64,000 nucleotides of DNA, from positions 1 through 64,000 of the forward strand of contig JAKAUQ010000036.1 in the NCBI GenBank assembly GCA_021827705.1. Reading direction: 5' to 3'. Below the pieces are notes generated by a model, which made no database searches, had not been told where the DNA came from, and saw only the letters and a list, made by a program, of their open reading frames with translations. Shown one piece after another: positions 32,759 to 42,109 of the stretch. This DNA is from Actinomycetes bacterium (GTDB taxonomy: Bacteria > Actinomycetota > Acidimicrobiia > Acidimicrobiales > RAAP-2). Numbering within the stretch: the first letter of the stretch is position 1; each line of letters opens with the position of its first letter. Position numbers and translations under genes: made by a program.

Positions 32759-33388
32759 ATGGCGAAGCAGCAGCGCTCGGTAGCGGTCATGCGGACCGTC
32801 ACCGACGCAGTTATTGACCGGCTCTGGACGAGTGACGAGACGCTCATCCGCATCCCGGAGGTGTGCGGCGCGACGGGCGTCAACTACGGGTCGGTGTATC
32901 ACCACTTCGGCTCGCGCGAAGGCGTTATCGATGCCGCCTACGAGAGGCTGTTCGCCGGACTGATCGGCGAGGGTGTGGCGTCGCTGCGCCAGGCGGCGGA
33001 GCGGTCGACCACGCCGGCCGCGTTTGCCGCGTCGCTGCGCGAGATGGTGGCGGGAGCCAGCGCCGACAGCGAGTCCGATCGCGCGCGCGCCATGCGCACG
33101 CGCATCGTCGCGGCCGCTCTGGTGCGACCGCACCTGCGTGAGCGCATCGGGTCCACGATTGCCGGGGTGACCGACGAGGTCGCCCGCATCGTGGTCGTCG
33201 CCCAGCAGCGCGGGCTGGTGCGTCCCGATCGCCCCGCGCGGGCCCTGGCGGCCGTGCTGGAGGCCCTGGTCTTCGGTCGCATCCTCGAGGACGTCAGCGG
33301 GGCGCCGGTCGCCGAGGACGACTGGTGCCAGGTCATCGACGACCTCGTGGCGGGCGTCCTGGTGACCCCCGACGCCAACTGTTGCTGA
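32759..33388 (+). CDS. TetR family transcriptional regulator
   Basis: 209 residues. The N-terminal helix-turn-helix reads IRIPEVCGATGVNYGSVYHH with FGSREGVIDAAYERLF, the standard TetR DNA-binding block. The C-terminal ligand domain is helical. It is divergent from the MFS exporter-FMN reductase-alcohol dehydrogenase group and probably represses it in response to a toxic compound. With the exporter now broken, regulation may matter only for the two enzymes. Confidence 0.88.
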   Translation: MAKQQRSVAVMRTVTDAVIDRLWTSDETLIRIPEVCGATGVNYGSVYHHFGSREGVIDAAYERLFAGLIGEGVASLRQAAERSTTPAAFAASLREMVAGASADSESDRARAMRTRIVAAALVRPHLRERIGSTIAGVTDEVARIVVVAQQRGLVRPDRPARALAAVLEALVFGRILEDVSGAPVAEDDWCQVIDDLVAGVLVTPDANCC

Positions 33389-33408
33389 ACCCCTGTCAGA
33401 CTAAGGAC

Positions 33409-33756
33409 GTGACGGCCCTGCGATGGGCGTGCGCCCTGGCGACGCTGGCGGCACTCCTCCTGGTCGGTGTGCACTCCTCAGCTGTCAGTGCGCGCCCGCC
33501 GGTCGCGGCTCCCTGCAGCGCGAGCGCCGTGACCGGACAGCTCACCGACCTGGCGCCCAACGGCGTCGTCGCCTACGGATGCGAGGGTCACTGGGCCTAC
33601 GCCTGGGTCGTCGCGGGGTCGGGAGCGGCGCGCGTCGCCGTGACCGAGCTGCTGAGCTTCGAGGGTCACGTGTGGCGTCCGGTGTCCCGCCAGCAGAGCT
33701 GCTCGCCCGCGACGCTGCCGGCCGAGATCTATCGCCGGGCCTGCTTCTCGAACTGA
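33409..33756 (+). CDS. Small secreted protein with four or more cysteines
   Basis: 115 residues from GTG 33409. A signal peptide is clear: a basic start, the hydrophobic stretch LATLAALLLVGVHSSAV and a cleavage-like SARPPVAA. The mature part has Cys in PCSAS, YGCEG, QSCSP and RACFS, enough for two disulfides, with aromatic-rich WAYAWVV between. I do not recognise the family. Alternative upstream starts exist in frame but lie in the TetR gene. Function unknown; an extracellular or wall-bound location is inferred. Confidence 0.65.
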   Translation: MTALRWACALATLAALLLVGVHSSAVSARPPVAAPCSASAVTGQLTDLAPNGVVAYGCEGHWAYAWVVAGSGAARVAVTELLSFEGHVWRPVSRQQSCSPATLPAEIYRRACFSN

Positions 33757-33779
33757 GCGCGGCCTCGCAGCGTGTCTCG

Positions 33780-33785
33780 TACGCT
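33780..33785 (+). promoter_or_regulatory. -10 hexamer TACGCT, leaderless start of the MFS gene
   Basis: TACGCT is followed by eight bases and GTG 33794. Confidence 0.45.
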
Positions 33786-33793
33786 AAGGGGTC

Positions 33794-35098
33794 GTGCGCG
33801 GACGCAGCCTGAGGTCGCTGGCTCTCACCGCGGCGCACGACCTGTTCGACCAGTCGACCGGGATCGGGCGCCTGGCCCTGGCCCACGTGGCCATGATGGT
33901 CGGCGACACCTTCGTCACGGTGTCCCTGGCCAGTTCGCTGTTCTTCTCGGTCTCGCCGACCGAGGCCAAGGGCCGGGTGTTGGCGTACCTGCTGTTCACT
34001 ATCGCCCCCTTTGCCGTGGTCTCGCCGGTCCTGGGTCCCCTGATCGATCGATCCTCCAACGGCCGCCGGGTCCTGATCGCCGTCTCGGCGGGGCTGCGGA
34101 TGGTCCTGTGCTGGGAGATGAGCCAACACCTCAACTCGTTGTGGCTCTATCCTGACGCCTTCGCCGTCCTGGTGGCCTCCAAGCTCTACGTCGTGACTCG
34201 GGGCACGCTGGTGCCCGAGATGGCGCGAAGCGACCAGTTGCGCTCTCCGGGGTCCACCGACGTGAGTCCCGCGGGCTGGTCACGAGCCTCCGACACGCCC
34301 GAGAGCGGCTTTGCGGGATTCAACGCGCAGCTGACGCTGCTGGGAACGGTCTTCGGCCTGGTCGGAGGAGTGATCGCCGCGGGAATCCTGAAGTCCTTGG
34401 GCGCGCCGGCAGTGCTGCTCACCGCCTCGGTGGTCTACGCGGGCGCGATGCTCCAGAGCGGTCGGCTGCCCCGGCCGGCCGTGCGTGCGCGCGTGGAGGC
34501 CGCACCTCTGAGCCAGGCCGAGCGGGACCTCCAGGCCCTGCGCCCCTTCGGGGAGGCCCAGCTGGCCTGGGGACTCATCGCTGCCTCCCTGATGCGATTC
34601 GCGGCTGGGTTCACGACCTTCCTGCTGGCCTTCGGACTGCGCCGCGAGCACGCCGGGCTGGCCTGGTTCGCTGCCGCACTGGCGGTGTCGGGTCTGGGCA
34701 CCCTGGGTGGTCTCTCGCTGGTGACGCGCCTGCGCGACCGGGTACGCGAATCGCTCATCTTGACGCTCTCCTTGGTGGCCACGGCGCTCGGCGCGCTGTT
34801 CGCGGGTGTCACGGCGACCCTGGTGGCCCAGGTGCTGCTGGCCGCGTGGCTCGGGGTGTGGACCGCCGCCGCCCAGCCGAGCTTCGATGCCATCACCCAG
34901 CGACTGGTCGCCCCGGGCGCACAGGGTCGGACCTTCGCGCGCTTCGCGGTGCGCCAGCAGCTGGCCTGGGTCGTGGGCGCGGTGATCCCGGTGGGCGTGG
35001 CGCTGCCGTTCGCCACCGGTGACTGGCTGCTCGCCACGGTCACGGCCCTGGGGGCCGTGACCTACGCGGTGGGGCGGCGCTCGACGCGTCCGCTGTGA
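33794..35098 (+). CDS. MFS-type membrane transporter
   Basis: 434 residues with about twelve hydrophobic segments. The early part reads AMMVGDTFVTVSLASSLFFS and the first cytoplasmic loop SPVLGPLIDRSSNGRRVLI, a modified MFS motif A. An insert of about 25 hydrophilic residues (SPGSTDVSPAGWSRASDTPE) separates the halves. It belongs to an actinobacterial MFS branch of unknown substrate. The preceding GTG is positioned by the TACGCT promoter. It is convergent with pckG. Confidence 0.8.
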   Translation: MRGRSLRSLALTAAHDLFDQSTGIGRLALAHVAMMVGDTFVTVSLASSLFFSVSPTEAKGRVLAYLLFTIAPFAVVSPVLGPLIDRSSNGRRVLIAVSAGLRMVLCWEMSQHLNSLWLYPDAFAVLVASKLYVVTRGTLVPEMARSDQLRSPGSTDVSPAGWSRASDTPESGFAGFNAQLTLLGTVFGLVGGVIAAGILKSLGAPAVLLTASVVYAGAMLQSGRLPRPAVRARVEAAPLSQAERDLQALRPFGEAQLAWGLIAASLMRFAAGFTTFLLAFGLRREHAGLAWFAAALAVSGLGTLGGLSLVTRLRDRVRESLILTLSLVATALGALFAGVTATLVAQVLLAAWLGVWTAAAQPSFDAITQRLVAPGAQGRTFARFAVRQQLAWVVGAVIPVGVALPFATGDWLLATVTALGAVTYAVGRRSTRPL

Positions 35099-35126
35099 GC
35101 CGCGACCCGGCGGCGGGTGGGACCGA

Positions 35127-36914
35127 TCAGCCGAGCCTCTTGTCCAGCTCGGCGACCTCCTCGCGCAGCTGCGCCGGCAGCCGGTCGCCGAACTGGGCGT
35201 AGTGCTCCTCGATCAGGGGCACCTCGGCGCGCCACTCCTGCTCGTCGACCGACAGCAGCGTCGCCAGGGCCTGCGGTGAGATCTCCAGGCCGGTGGTGTC
35301 GAGGGCTCCCGGGGCGGGAACGTCGCCAATGGGCGTGGACACGGCCTCGCCCCGACCGGACACGCGATCGAACACCCACGCGAGCACCCGGCTGTTCTCG
35401 CCGTAGCCGGGCCACAGGAAGTGGCCCTCCTCGTCCTTGCGGAACCAGTTGACGTAGAAAATCTTGGGGAGCCGCGACTCGTCGAAGCGGTCGGCGAAGC
35501 TGAGCCAGTGCGCGAAGTAGTCGGCCATGTTGTAGCCGCAGAAGGGCAGCATGGCGAAGGGGTCGCGCCGGAGGTTCCCGACGGCGCCGGTCGCGGCGGC
35601 CGTCGTCTCGGAGGCCATGATCGAGCCCAGGAAGACACCGTGGGCCCAGTTGCGGGCCTGGAAGACCAGGGGCACGACGCGGGCGCGACGACCGCCGAAG
35701 AGGATCGCGTCGAGGGGCACGCCGGCCGGGTCCTGCCACTCCGGGGCGATCGCCGGGTCCTGGCTCGCGGGCGCCGTGAAGCGCGAGTTGGGGTGGGCCG
35801 CCGGTCCCAGGTCGGGGCTCCAGGGCCGTCCGCGCCAGTCGGTCAGGCCCGCGGGCGGCTCGCCCATGCCCTCCCACCACACGTCGCCGTCGGAGGTCAA
35901 GGCGGTGTTGGTGAAGATGGTGTTGGCCTCGATGGAGTACATCGCGTTCGGATTGGTCTCGAAGTTGGTCCCCGGGGCCACGCCGAAGAAGCCGGCCTCG
36001 GGATTGATCGCGTAGAGGCGGCCGTCGTCTCCCGGCTTCATCCAGCAGATGTCGTCGCCGATGGTCTCGACCTTCCAGCCCGGCAGGGTGGGCACCAGCA
36101 TCGCGAGGTTGGTCTTGCCGCAGGCGCTGGGGAAGGCCCCCGCGACGTAGCGCACCTCGCCGGCCGGGTTGGTGAGCTTCAAGATCAGCATGTGCTCGGC
36201 CAGCCAGCCGTCGGAGCGCGCCATCACCGAGGCGATGCGCAGCGCGTAGCACTTCTTGCCCAGGAGGGCGTTGCCGCCGTATCCCGAGCCGTACGAGATG
36301 ATCTCGCGGGTCTCGGGGAAGTGCACGATGTACTTGTCCTCGCTGTTGCACGGCCAGGGCACGTCGTCCTGGCCCGGCTCCAGTGGCATGCCCACCGAAT
36401 GCAGGCACGGCACGAAGGGGCCGTCCTCGCCCAGGAGGTCCAGGACGGCCGAGCCCATACGCGTCATGATGCGCATCGAGACCGCGACGTAGGCCGAGTC
36501 GGTGATCTCGACGCCGATGTGCGAGATCGGTGAGCCGAGGGGACCCATGGAGAAGGGCACCACGTACATGGTGCGCCCGCGCATCGACCCGCGCAGCAGG
36601 CCCGTGAGGGTGGCGCGCATCTGGTCGGGGTCCTGCCAGTTGTTGGTCGGGCCGGCCTCGGCGGCGGTGCGCGAGCAGATGAAGGTGCGGTCCTCGACGC
36701 GGGCCACGTCGCTGGGGTCCGAGGCGGCCCAGAAGCTATGGGGCCGCTTGGCGTCCGAGAGCCGACGGAAGGTGCCCTGGTCGACGAGCTGCTGGCACAG
36801 CGCGTCGTACTCGGCGTCGGAGCCGTCGCACCAGTAGATACGATCAGGGGTCGTCAGGGCGGCGACCTCGTCAACCCAGGTGAGGAGGCGCTGGTGAGTC
36901 GTGGGGTGGGTCAC
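35127..36914 (-). CDS. pckG: Phosphoenolpyruvate carboxykinase, GTP type
   Basis: 595 residues, the usual length for GTP-dependent PEPCK. The P-loop [12 protein letters not shown], the motif [20 protein letters not shown] and the guanine-binding NWFRKDEEG with [12 protein letters not shown] are all present. It converts oxaloacetate to phosphoenolpyruvate, the first committed step of gluconeogenesis, or runs in reverse for anaplerosis. GTG 36914 has AAGGA about eight bases upstream. The upstream region is shared with divergent thiL. Confidence 0.95.
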   Translation of the reverse strand: MTHPTTHQRLLTWVDEVAALTTPDRIYWCDGSDAEYDALCQQLVDQGTFRRLSDAKRPHSFWAASDPSDVARVEDRTFICSRTAAEAGPTNNWQDPDQMRATLTGLLRGSMRGRTMYVVPFSMGPLGSPISHIGVEITDSAYVAVSMRIMTRMGSAVLDLLGEDGPFVPCLHSVGMPLEPGQDDVPWPCNSEDKYIVHFPETREIISYGSGYGGNALLGKKCYALRIASVMARSDGWLAEHMLILKLTNPAGEVRYVAGAFPSACGKTNLAMLVPTLPGWKVETIGDDICWMKPGDDGRLYAINPEAGFFGVAPGTNFETNPNAMYSIEANTIFTNTALTSDGDVWWEGMGEPPAGLTDWRGRPWSPDLGPAAHPNSRFTAPASQDPAIAPEWQDPAGVPLDAILFGGRRARVVPLVFQARNWAHGVFLGSIMASETTAAATGAVGNLRRDPFAMLPFCGYNMADYFAHWLSFADRFDESRLPKIFYVNWFRKDEEGHFLWPGYGENSRVLAWVFDRVSGRGEAVSTPIGDVPAPGALDTTGLEISPQALATLLSVDEQEWRAEVPLIEEHYAQFGDRLPAQLREEVAELDKRLG

Positions 36915-36964
36915 GTGATGTCCTTATGTTGGCTAAGCCTGCTGGGGGGCAGGATCGAGCAGTC

Positions 36965-37915
36965 GTGACCCGTCCGGGCGGCTCCACCCCAACCCGAGGC
37001 GCCGACGGACGCGAGGACGACGTCCTGCAGCGTATCGCCCGCGCCGTCGGGGGTCGTGCGCCCGGTCCCGGTGAGGTGTTTATCGGCGACGACGCCGCGG
37101 TTCTGCGCCCCCTGGTGGGCCAGGCGGTGATCAGTGTGGACACTGCGGTGTGGGGTGTGCACCTGGACGCCGACCTGTTCACCCTCACCGACCTGGGGTA
37201 CAAGGCGGTGACCGCGGCCATGTCGGACCTGGCCGCGATGGGGGCCCGCCCGCGGGCGATCCTGGTGGCCGTGACCGCTCCGGCCGGTACCGATCTCGAG
37301 GCGCTCCACGCGGGCGTCGGGGAGGCGTCCGCGCAGCTGGGCTGCCCGGTCGTGGGCGGGGACGTGTCGCGCGGGTGTGACGTGGCTGTGGCCGTCACGG
37401 TGCTCGGCGAGTGCCCCGGCGGCGGTGCGGTGCTGCGCAGCGGCGCGCGGCCCGGCGACGAGATCCTGCTGACGGCGCCCGTGGGCGCCTCGGCGGCCGG
37501 ACTACGCCGTCGGCGGGCGGGCGCCTCCCTCGATGACCCGCTGGTCGTTCGCCACCGCCGTCCTCAGCCGCGCCTGCTCGAGGGCCTCGCGGCGCGGGCC
37601 GCGGGCGCCCACGCGATGATGGACATCAGCGACGGCCTGGCCCTCGACCTGCACCGACTGGCCGACGCCAGCGCCTGCGGCTTCGCGCTCGACGAGATCC
37701 CGACCGCTCGAGGCGCCACGGCCGCGGAGGCCCGGGCGGGCGGGGAGGACTACGAGCTGCTCATGGTCTGCACCGAGGGGTCGGCGCTGGCGTCGGCCTT
37801 CGCGGCGCGCGGGCTGGCCGAGCCCCTGCGCATCGGCCGCATTCTCGCGCAGCCCGGGCGCCGGACGCTCCGGGGACGGCCTCTGGGCCGAGAGGGCTTC
37901 CAGCACGACCTGTAG
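36965..37915 (+). CDS. thiL: Thiamine-monophosphate kinase
   Basis: About 316 residues from GTG 36965; ATG 36926 would extend it by 13 but leaves only 11 bases to divergent pckG. ThiL hallmarks are FIGDDAAVL, SVDTAVWGVHL, TDLGYKAVTAAMSDLAAMGA, VVGGDVSRG, MMDISDGLALDLHRLA and GGEDYELL. It phosphorylates thiamine monophosphate to the active cofactor TPP. The canonical GEFGLI start is altered to GREDDVLQRI. A hairpin at 37917-37930 follows. Confidence 0.9.
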   Translation: MTRPGGSTPTRGADGREDDVLQRIARAVGGRAPGPGEVFIGDDAAVLRPLVGQAVISVDTAVWGVHLDADLFTLTDLGYKAVTAAMSDLAAMGARPRAILVAVTAPAGTDLEALHAGVGEASAQLGCPVVGGDVSRGCDVAVAVTVLGECPGGGAVLRSGARPGDEILLTAPVGASAAGLRRRRAGASLDDPLVVRHRRPQPRLLEGLAARAAGAHAMMDISDGLALDLHRLADASACGFALDEIPTARGATAAEARAGGEDYELLMVCTEGSALASAFAARGLAEPLRIGRILAQPGRRTLRGRPLGREGFQHDL

Positions 37916-37916
37916 C

Positions 37917-37930
37917 GGGGCCCGAGCCCC
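37917..37930. terminator. GC hairpin between convergent thiL and rpmB
   Basis: GGGGC-CCGA-GCCCC, two bases past the thiL stop and 23 bases past the rpmB stop on the other strand. There is no T-run, so it could stop transcription from either side only weakly. Confidence 0.4.
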
Positions 37931-37952
37931 ACGGGCCTGCGGGGACGGGGCG

Positions 37953-38165
37953 CTAGCTCGCGGTGGAGCGGCGACTGGCCGGCTTGACGACCTTGCCCGA
38001 TCGCAGGCAGCCGGTGCACACGTTGAGGTGCGTGGGCGTCGAGCCGACCAGGGCCCGCACCCGCTGGATGTTCGGGTTCCACCGACGCTTGGTGCGCCGG
38101 TGCGAGTGCGAGACGTTCATCCCGAAGAACGGCTTCTTGCCGCAGATCTCGCAGACGGACGCCAT
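37953..38165 (-). CDS. rpmB: 50S ribosomal protein L28, zinc-binding form
   Basis: 70 residues starting [20 protein letters not shown], with zinc cysteines 5, 8, 50 and 53 and the basic core [14 protein letters not shown] 38165 has GAAGGAGAG upstream. This zinc-containing version is often paired with a zinc-independent copy elsewhere in actinobacteria. The gene is divergent from the DAK-domain gene, as in many bacteria (rpmB-DAK2-recG). Confidence 0.95.
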   Translation of the reverse strand: MASVCEICGKKPFFGMNVSHSHRRTKRRWNPNIQRVRALVGSTPTHLNVCTGCLRSGKVVKPASRRSTAS

Positions 38166-38216
38166 GGGTGCTCTCCTTCACCGACCGCGATCTCGCGCGG
38201 TTAAAGCCGGAGGGTC

Positions 38217-38226
38217 ATTGTAGCAT
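38217..38226. promoter_or_regulatory. Overlapping divergent -10 hexamers of rpmB and the DAK-domain gene
   Basis: TAGCAT (38221-38226, plus) precedes ATG 38235 by eight bases, making that gene leaderless. TACAAT (38217-38222, minus) faces rpmB, giving a leader of about 44 bases with a ribosome binding site. The two hexamers share two bases, so polymerase should occupy only one at a time. Confidence 0.5.
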
Positions 38227-38234
38227 CGGCATCG

Positions 38235-39857
38235 ATGCCGGTACGCACTCGACTCACCGCGAGCGACTTGCGACGGGCGATGGTGACCTTCGCCGGGCTC
38301 CTGCACAGCCACCGCGAGCATCTCAACCGACTCAACGTCTTCCCGGTGCCCGACGGGGACACGGGCACGAATATGGACCTGACCGTGGCCTCGGTCGTTG
38401 ACGCCCTGGCGCCGATGTCCGAGGAGTCGACGATGGATGAGGTCTGTGCCGCGATCGCCCGGGGCTCCCTGATGGGTGCGCGGGGAAACTCCGGGGTGAT
38501 CCTCTCCCAGATGCTGCGGGGCATGACGGACCGCTTCCGCTCGGTCGTCTCCATCTCGCCCGCGGTCCTGGCTGACTCCCTGGCCCAGGCCGACCGCCTG
38601 GCGCGCCAAGCCGTTGTGCGACCGGTCGAGGGGACGATCCTCACCGTGGCTCGGGCCGCGGCTCAGGGAGCCAACGCCGCCAAGTCCTCGATGAGCACCC
38701 TGGTCCACGGCGCGCGCGAGCGGGCGCGCGAGGCGCTGGCGCGCACCCCCGACCAGCTGGCAGTGCTCAAAGAGGCCGGAGTGGTCGACTCGGGGGGCAG
38801 CGGGCTGGTGCTCCTCTTTGACGCGTTGTGCCACGTCACCTGCGACGACCCGCTGCCCAGCCCACCCGACGCTGAGGACACGGCGTCGGCATCCGCGTCG
38901 GCCCGCAGCACGTTCGCGGGCGCGAACTCGCCGCGCTATGAGGTCATGTACCTCCTGGAGGGCGCGGACGAGGGGCTCGACGCGTTCCGCGAGAACTGGA
39001 CCACGATGGGTGATTCGATCGTCATCGTGGGTGGCGACGGGCTCTACAACTGCCATATCCATACCGACCACATCGGACCGGCCATCGAGGCGGCTCTGGA
39101 CATGGGGCGGCCGCGCTCGATCCGCGTCACCGACCTGGAAGACGAGTCCGCGATCGCCCACCATGATGTGACTCCCCCCGGTGCGACCTCCGACGCCGTG
39201 GTCGCCACTGCCGCCGTCGCGGTCGTGGCGGGCAACGGGCTCGAGAGGATCTTCCGATCCTTGGGCGTCGCGGCCCTGGTGGCCGGCGGGCAGTCCATGA
39301 ACCCCTCGGCGGCCGAGCTCCTAGCGGCGATCGCCGAGTGCTCGGCCCGCGAGGTCGTCGTGCTGCCCAACAACGCCAACGTCGTCCTGGTGGCGCGCCA
39401 GGCTGCCGAGATCGCCACCGTGCCGGTGCGCGTGGTGCCCACGCATGCCGTCGTCGAGGGTCTCTCGGCGCTGGTCGCCTTCAACCCCGAGGCCAGCGCG
39501 GAGGCCAACGTCGAGGCCATGGCGCACGCGGCCCAGCGCGTGCGGGCCGGCGAGGTCACGCGAGCCGTTCGTGACGCGACCACCGAGGTCGGCACGGTGC
39601 ACCAGGGGGACTGGCTGGCCGTGCGGCGCGGGCACGTCACCGCCGTGGCCGACTCGATGCAGAGCGCCTGCCTGGCGATCGTGGACCAGCTGCTCGACGA
39701 CGACAGTGAGCTGGTAACCGTCGTCGAGGGCGTGGGGGCGCTCGCCGGGGTCACCGAGGCCATCGAGGCTGCGGTGGCGGCTCGCGTGCCGTCCGCCGAG
39801 GTGGAGGTCCACCGTGGGGGCCAGCCGACCTACCCCTACTACATCGGCGTCGAGTGA
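38235..39857 (+). CDS. DAK2/DegV-type fatty acid kinase subunit (FakA-like)
   Basis: 540 residues. The N-terminal DhaL-like domain starts LNRLNVFPVPDGDTGTNMDL and has MGARGNSGVILSQ and DSGGSGLVLL, the ATP/Mg binding sequences. The C-terminal domain has VVVLPNNANVVLVARQAAEI. This layout is that of FakA, the ATPase that phosphorylates FakB-bound fatty acids for the PlsX/PlsY pathway; plsX lies 5 kb downstream. No fakB (DegV) gene is in the window. The stop overlaps recG as GTGA. Confidence 0.9.
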   Translation: MPVRTRLTASDLRRAMVTFAGLLHSHREHLNRLNVFPVPDGDTGTNMDLTVASVVDALAPMSEESTMDEVCAAIARGSLMGARGNSGVILSQMLRGMTDRFRSVVSISPAVLADSLAQADRLARQAVVRPVEGTILTVARAAAQGANAAKSSMSTLVHGARERAREALARTPDQLAVLKEAGVVDSGGSGLVLLFDALCHVTCDDPLPSPPDAEDTASASASARSTFAGANSPRYEVMYLLEGADEGLDAFRENWTTMGDSIVIVGGDGLYNCHIHTDHIGPAIEAALDMGRPRSIRVTDLEDESAIAHHDVTPPGATSDAVVATAAVAVVAGNGLERIFRSLGVAALVAGGQSMNPSAAELLAAIAECSAREVVVLPNNANVVLVARQAAEIATVPVRVVPTHAVVEGLSALVAFNPEASAEANVEAMAHAAQRVRAGEVTRAVRDATTEVGTVHQGDWLAVRRGHVTAVADSMQSACLAIVDQLLDDDSELVTVVEGVGALAGVTEAIEAAVAARVPSAEVEVHRGGQPTYPYYIGVE

Positions 39858-42040
39858 GCGAACAGCCGGCTCGGCCCTTGGGCCGGTTGCGCGACGTCGA
39901 GCTCACCCGACTGCGACGCGTCGGGGAGCGTCGGGGAGCTGAGCTGGCCGAGCTGGGCCTGCGCTCGGTGCTCGACCTGGTGCAGTACTACCCGCGCACC
40001 TACGTCGATCGCTCGCGCCGGGCCGCACTCGACGAGATCGTTGTCGGTGACCACGTGACCGTGATGGGCGAGGTGCAGCGGGTCTCGGCCCGGCGCACGC
40101 GCCAGGGCCGCTCGCTGATCCAGGTCGTCATCTCCGACGGCGCAGCCACGCTGACGATCTCGTACTTCAACCAGCCGTGGCGCCAGCGCCAGCTGGCCGC
40201 AGGCGCCACGGTGCTCGTCTTCGGCACCGTCGACGACTACCGGGGCACCCGCCAGATGACCAACCCGGCCACCGACGTCCTGGCTGGCTCGGAGGACGCC
40301 GAGACCACGGCCTCGCGGCGAGTGGGGCGGCTGGTGCCGGTCTACGCCACTTCCGAGAGGCTGTCCCTGTCGAGCTGGGAGATCGGGGCACTGGTCGAGG
40401 AGGCACTCCGGCGCGCGGGTCCGGTGCTGGATCCGTGGCCCGCCGAGGTCGTCAGCTCCCTCGGCCTGCTGGATCGAGGCACCGCGCTGTGGGCCATCCA
40501 CGTCCCGCGTGATCAGGCCGACCAGCAGGCGGCGCGCGAGCGCCTGGCCTTCGACGAGCTGCTGCGCCTGCAGCTGGCCTTGGCCCTGCGCCGCCGGCAA
40601 GTCGAGCTGTACGGGCACGGCGTGGCTCATCGCGTCGCTTCGCCGGCTTCCCGTCTGGAGGGAGACGACGGCTTGGTCGGGCGCCTGCTGGCCCGCCAGA
40701 GCTTCGCCCTGACCGGAGCCCAGCAGCGCGTCTTGCGCGAGGTCCTCGACGACCTGGCCGCACCGGTCCCCATGCATCGCCTGCTCCAAGGCGATGTGGG
40801 CAGCGGCAAGACGCTGGTGGCGACCGCCGCCTTGGCCGCGGTGGTCGACGACGGCTTCCAAGGAGCCCTCATGGTCCCCACCGAGATCCTGGCCGAGCAG
40901 CACCGGGCCTCACTGCAGCGTGACTTGGGGGATCTCGCCCGGCGTGACGCGAGCGCGCTGGGTGGGCAGCGCGGCGTCGAGATTCGCCTCCTCAGCGGCC
41001 GTGTGGGCGCTGCGGCCCGGCGCGCCACGCTCTCCGGTCTGGCCACGGGTCAGGTCGACATCGTCGTGGGCACGCACGCGCTGCTCAGCGAGTCGGTGCA
41101 GTTCCACCGCCTCGGCATGGTGGTGATCGACGAGCAGCATCGCTTCGGCGTCGATCAGCGAGCGGTGCTGCGGGACAAGGCCTGGGGATCTCAGCAGGGG
41201 ACGGTGGATCCCGACCTCCTGGTCCTGACGGCCACGCCCATCCCGCGAACGGCGGCGCTGGCGCTCTTTGGCGACCTGGACCGCTCCGTGATCGACGAGC
41301 TGCCCGCGGGACGCGTGGCGATCGCGACGACGTGGGCGGCCACTCCCGAGGCGACCGCGGCTGCCTGGCAGCGCGTGCGCTCCGAGGTCGCGGCAGGTCG
41401 ACGCGCCTACGTGGTGTGCCCGCTCGTCGAAGAGGGCGGCAAGGTCGAGGCGACCGGGGCGGTCGCTGAGTTCGCGCGTCTGGCCCAGTCCGAGCTGGCG
41501 GGTCTGGACATCGGTCTGGTCCACGGCCAGATGCCCGCCGCCCAGCGCGACGCGGTCATGGAGGACTTCCGCGCCGGGCGCCTCGGCGTGCTCGTCGCCA
41601 CCGTGGTCGTCGAGGTGGGTGTGGACGTTCCCGACGCGACCGTCATCGTGATCGAGGATGCCTGGCGGTTCGGCCTGGCCCAGCTGCACCAGCTGCGCGG
41701 GCGCGTGGGGCGCTCGACCTGGCCCAGCTGGTGCTACCTGCTGGGCGCGGCGCCGTCCAGTGAGGGCGAGCAGCGCCTGGAGGCCCTCGTGGCGACGACC
41801 GACGGCTTCGCCCTGGCCGAGGTGGACCTGGAGCTGCGCGGCGAGGGGGCGGTCCTGGGCAGCCGCCAACGGGGGCGCAGTGACCTGCGACTCGCCTCCC
41901 TGGTCAGGGACGCCGCGCTGGTCGAAAGAGCCCACCACGCGGCCCGGGACCTGGTGGCGACGGGCCAAGCCGACGGGCCCGCCGTGCGCGAGGAGCTCGA
42001 GATGCTCGGCGAGGACGTGTCCTACCTGTTCAAGTCGTGA
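39854..42040 (+). CDS. recG: ATP-dependent DNA helicase RecG
   Basis: 728 residues. The N-terminal wedge/OB domain includes YYPRTYVDRS. The helicase domains carry GDVGSGKTLVA (Walker A), DEQHRFGVDQR (the RecG form of box II), LTATPIPRTAALA and the TRG-region LRGRVGRS. RecG regresses stalled replication forks and processes branched DNA. It follows the DAK gene with a GTGA overlap, a widely conserved pairing. Confidence 0.95.
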   Translation: MSEQPARPLGRLRDVELTRLRRVGERRGAELAELGLRSVLDLVQYYPRTYVDRSRRAALDEIVVGDHVTVMGEVQRVSARRTRQGRSLIQVVISDGAATLTISYFNQPWRQRQLAAGATVLVFGTVDDYRGTRQMTNPATDVLAGSEDAETTASRRVGRLVPVYATSERLSLSSWEIGALVEEALRRAGPVLDPWPAEVVSSLGLLDRGTALWAIHVPRDQADQQAARERLAFDELLRLQLALALRRRQVELYGHGVAHRVASPASRLEGDDGLVGRLLARQSFALTGAQQRVLREVLDDLAAPVPMHRLLQGDVGSGKTLVATAALAAVVDDGFQGALMVPTEILAEQHRASLQRDLGDLARRDASALGGQRGVEIRLLSGRVGAAARRATLSGLATGQVDIVVGTHALLSESVQFHRLGMVVIDEQHRFGVDQRAVLRDKAWGSQQGTVDPDLLVLTATPIPRTAALALFGDLDRSVIDELPAGRVAIATTWAATPEATAAAWQRVRSEVAAGRRAYVVCPLVEEGGKVEATGAVAEFARLAQSELAGLDIGLVHGQMPAAQRDAVMEDFRAGRLGVLVATVVVEVGVDVPDATVIVIEDAWRFGLAQLHQLRGRVGRSTWPSWCYLLGAAPSSEGEQRLEALVATTDGFALAEVDLELRGEGAVLGSRQRGRSDLRLASLVRDAALVERAHHAARDLVATGQADGPAVREELEMLGEDVSYLFKS

Positions 42041-42097
42041 GCACGCTCCCGGGCGCGACGGCCGGGCGTACGACCCCGGGGGCGCGCGACGAGCACG

Positions 42098-42103
42098 TAG
42101 CCT
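42098..42103 (+). promoter_or_regulatory. -10 hexamer TAGCCT, leaderless start of rsmD
   Basis: TAGCCT is followed by six bases and GTG 42110. Confidence 0.55.
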
Positions 42104-42109
42104 GGCCTC

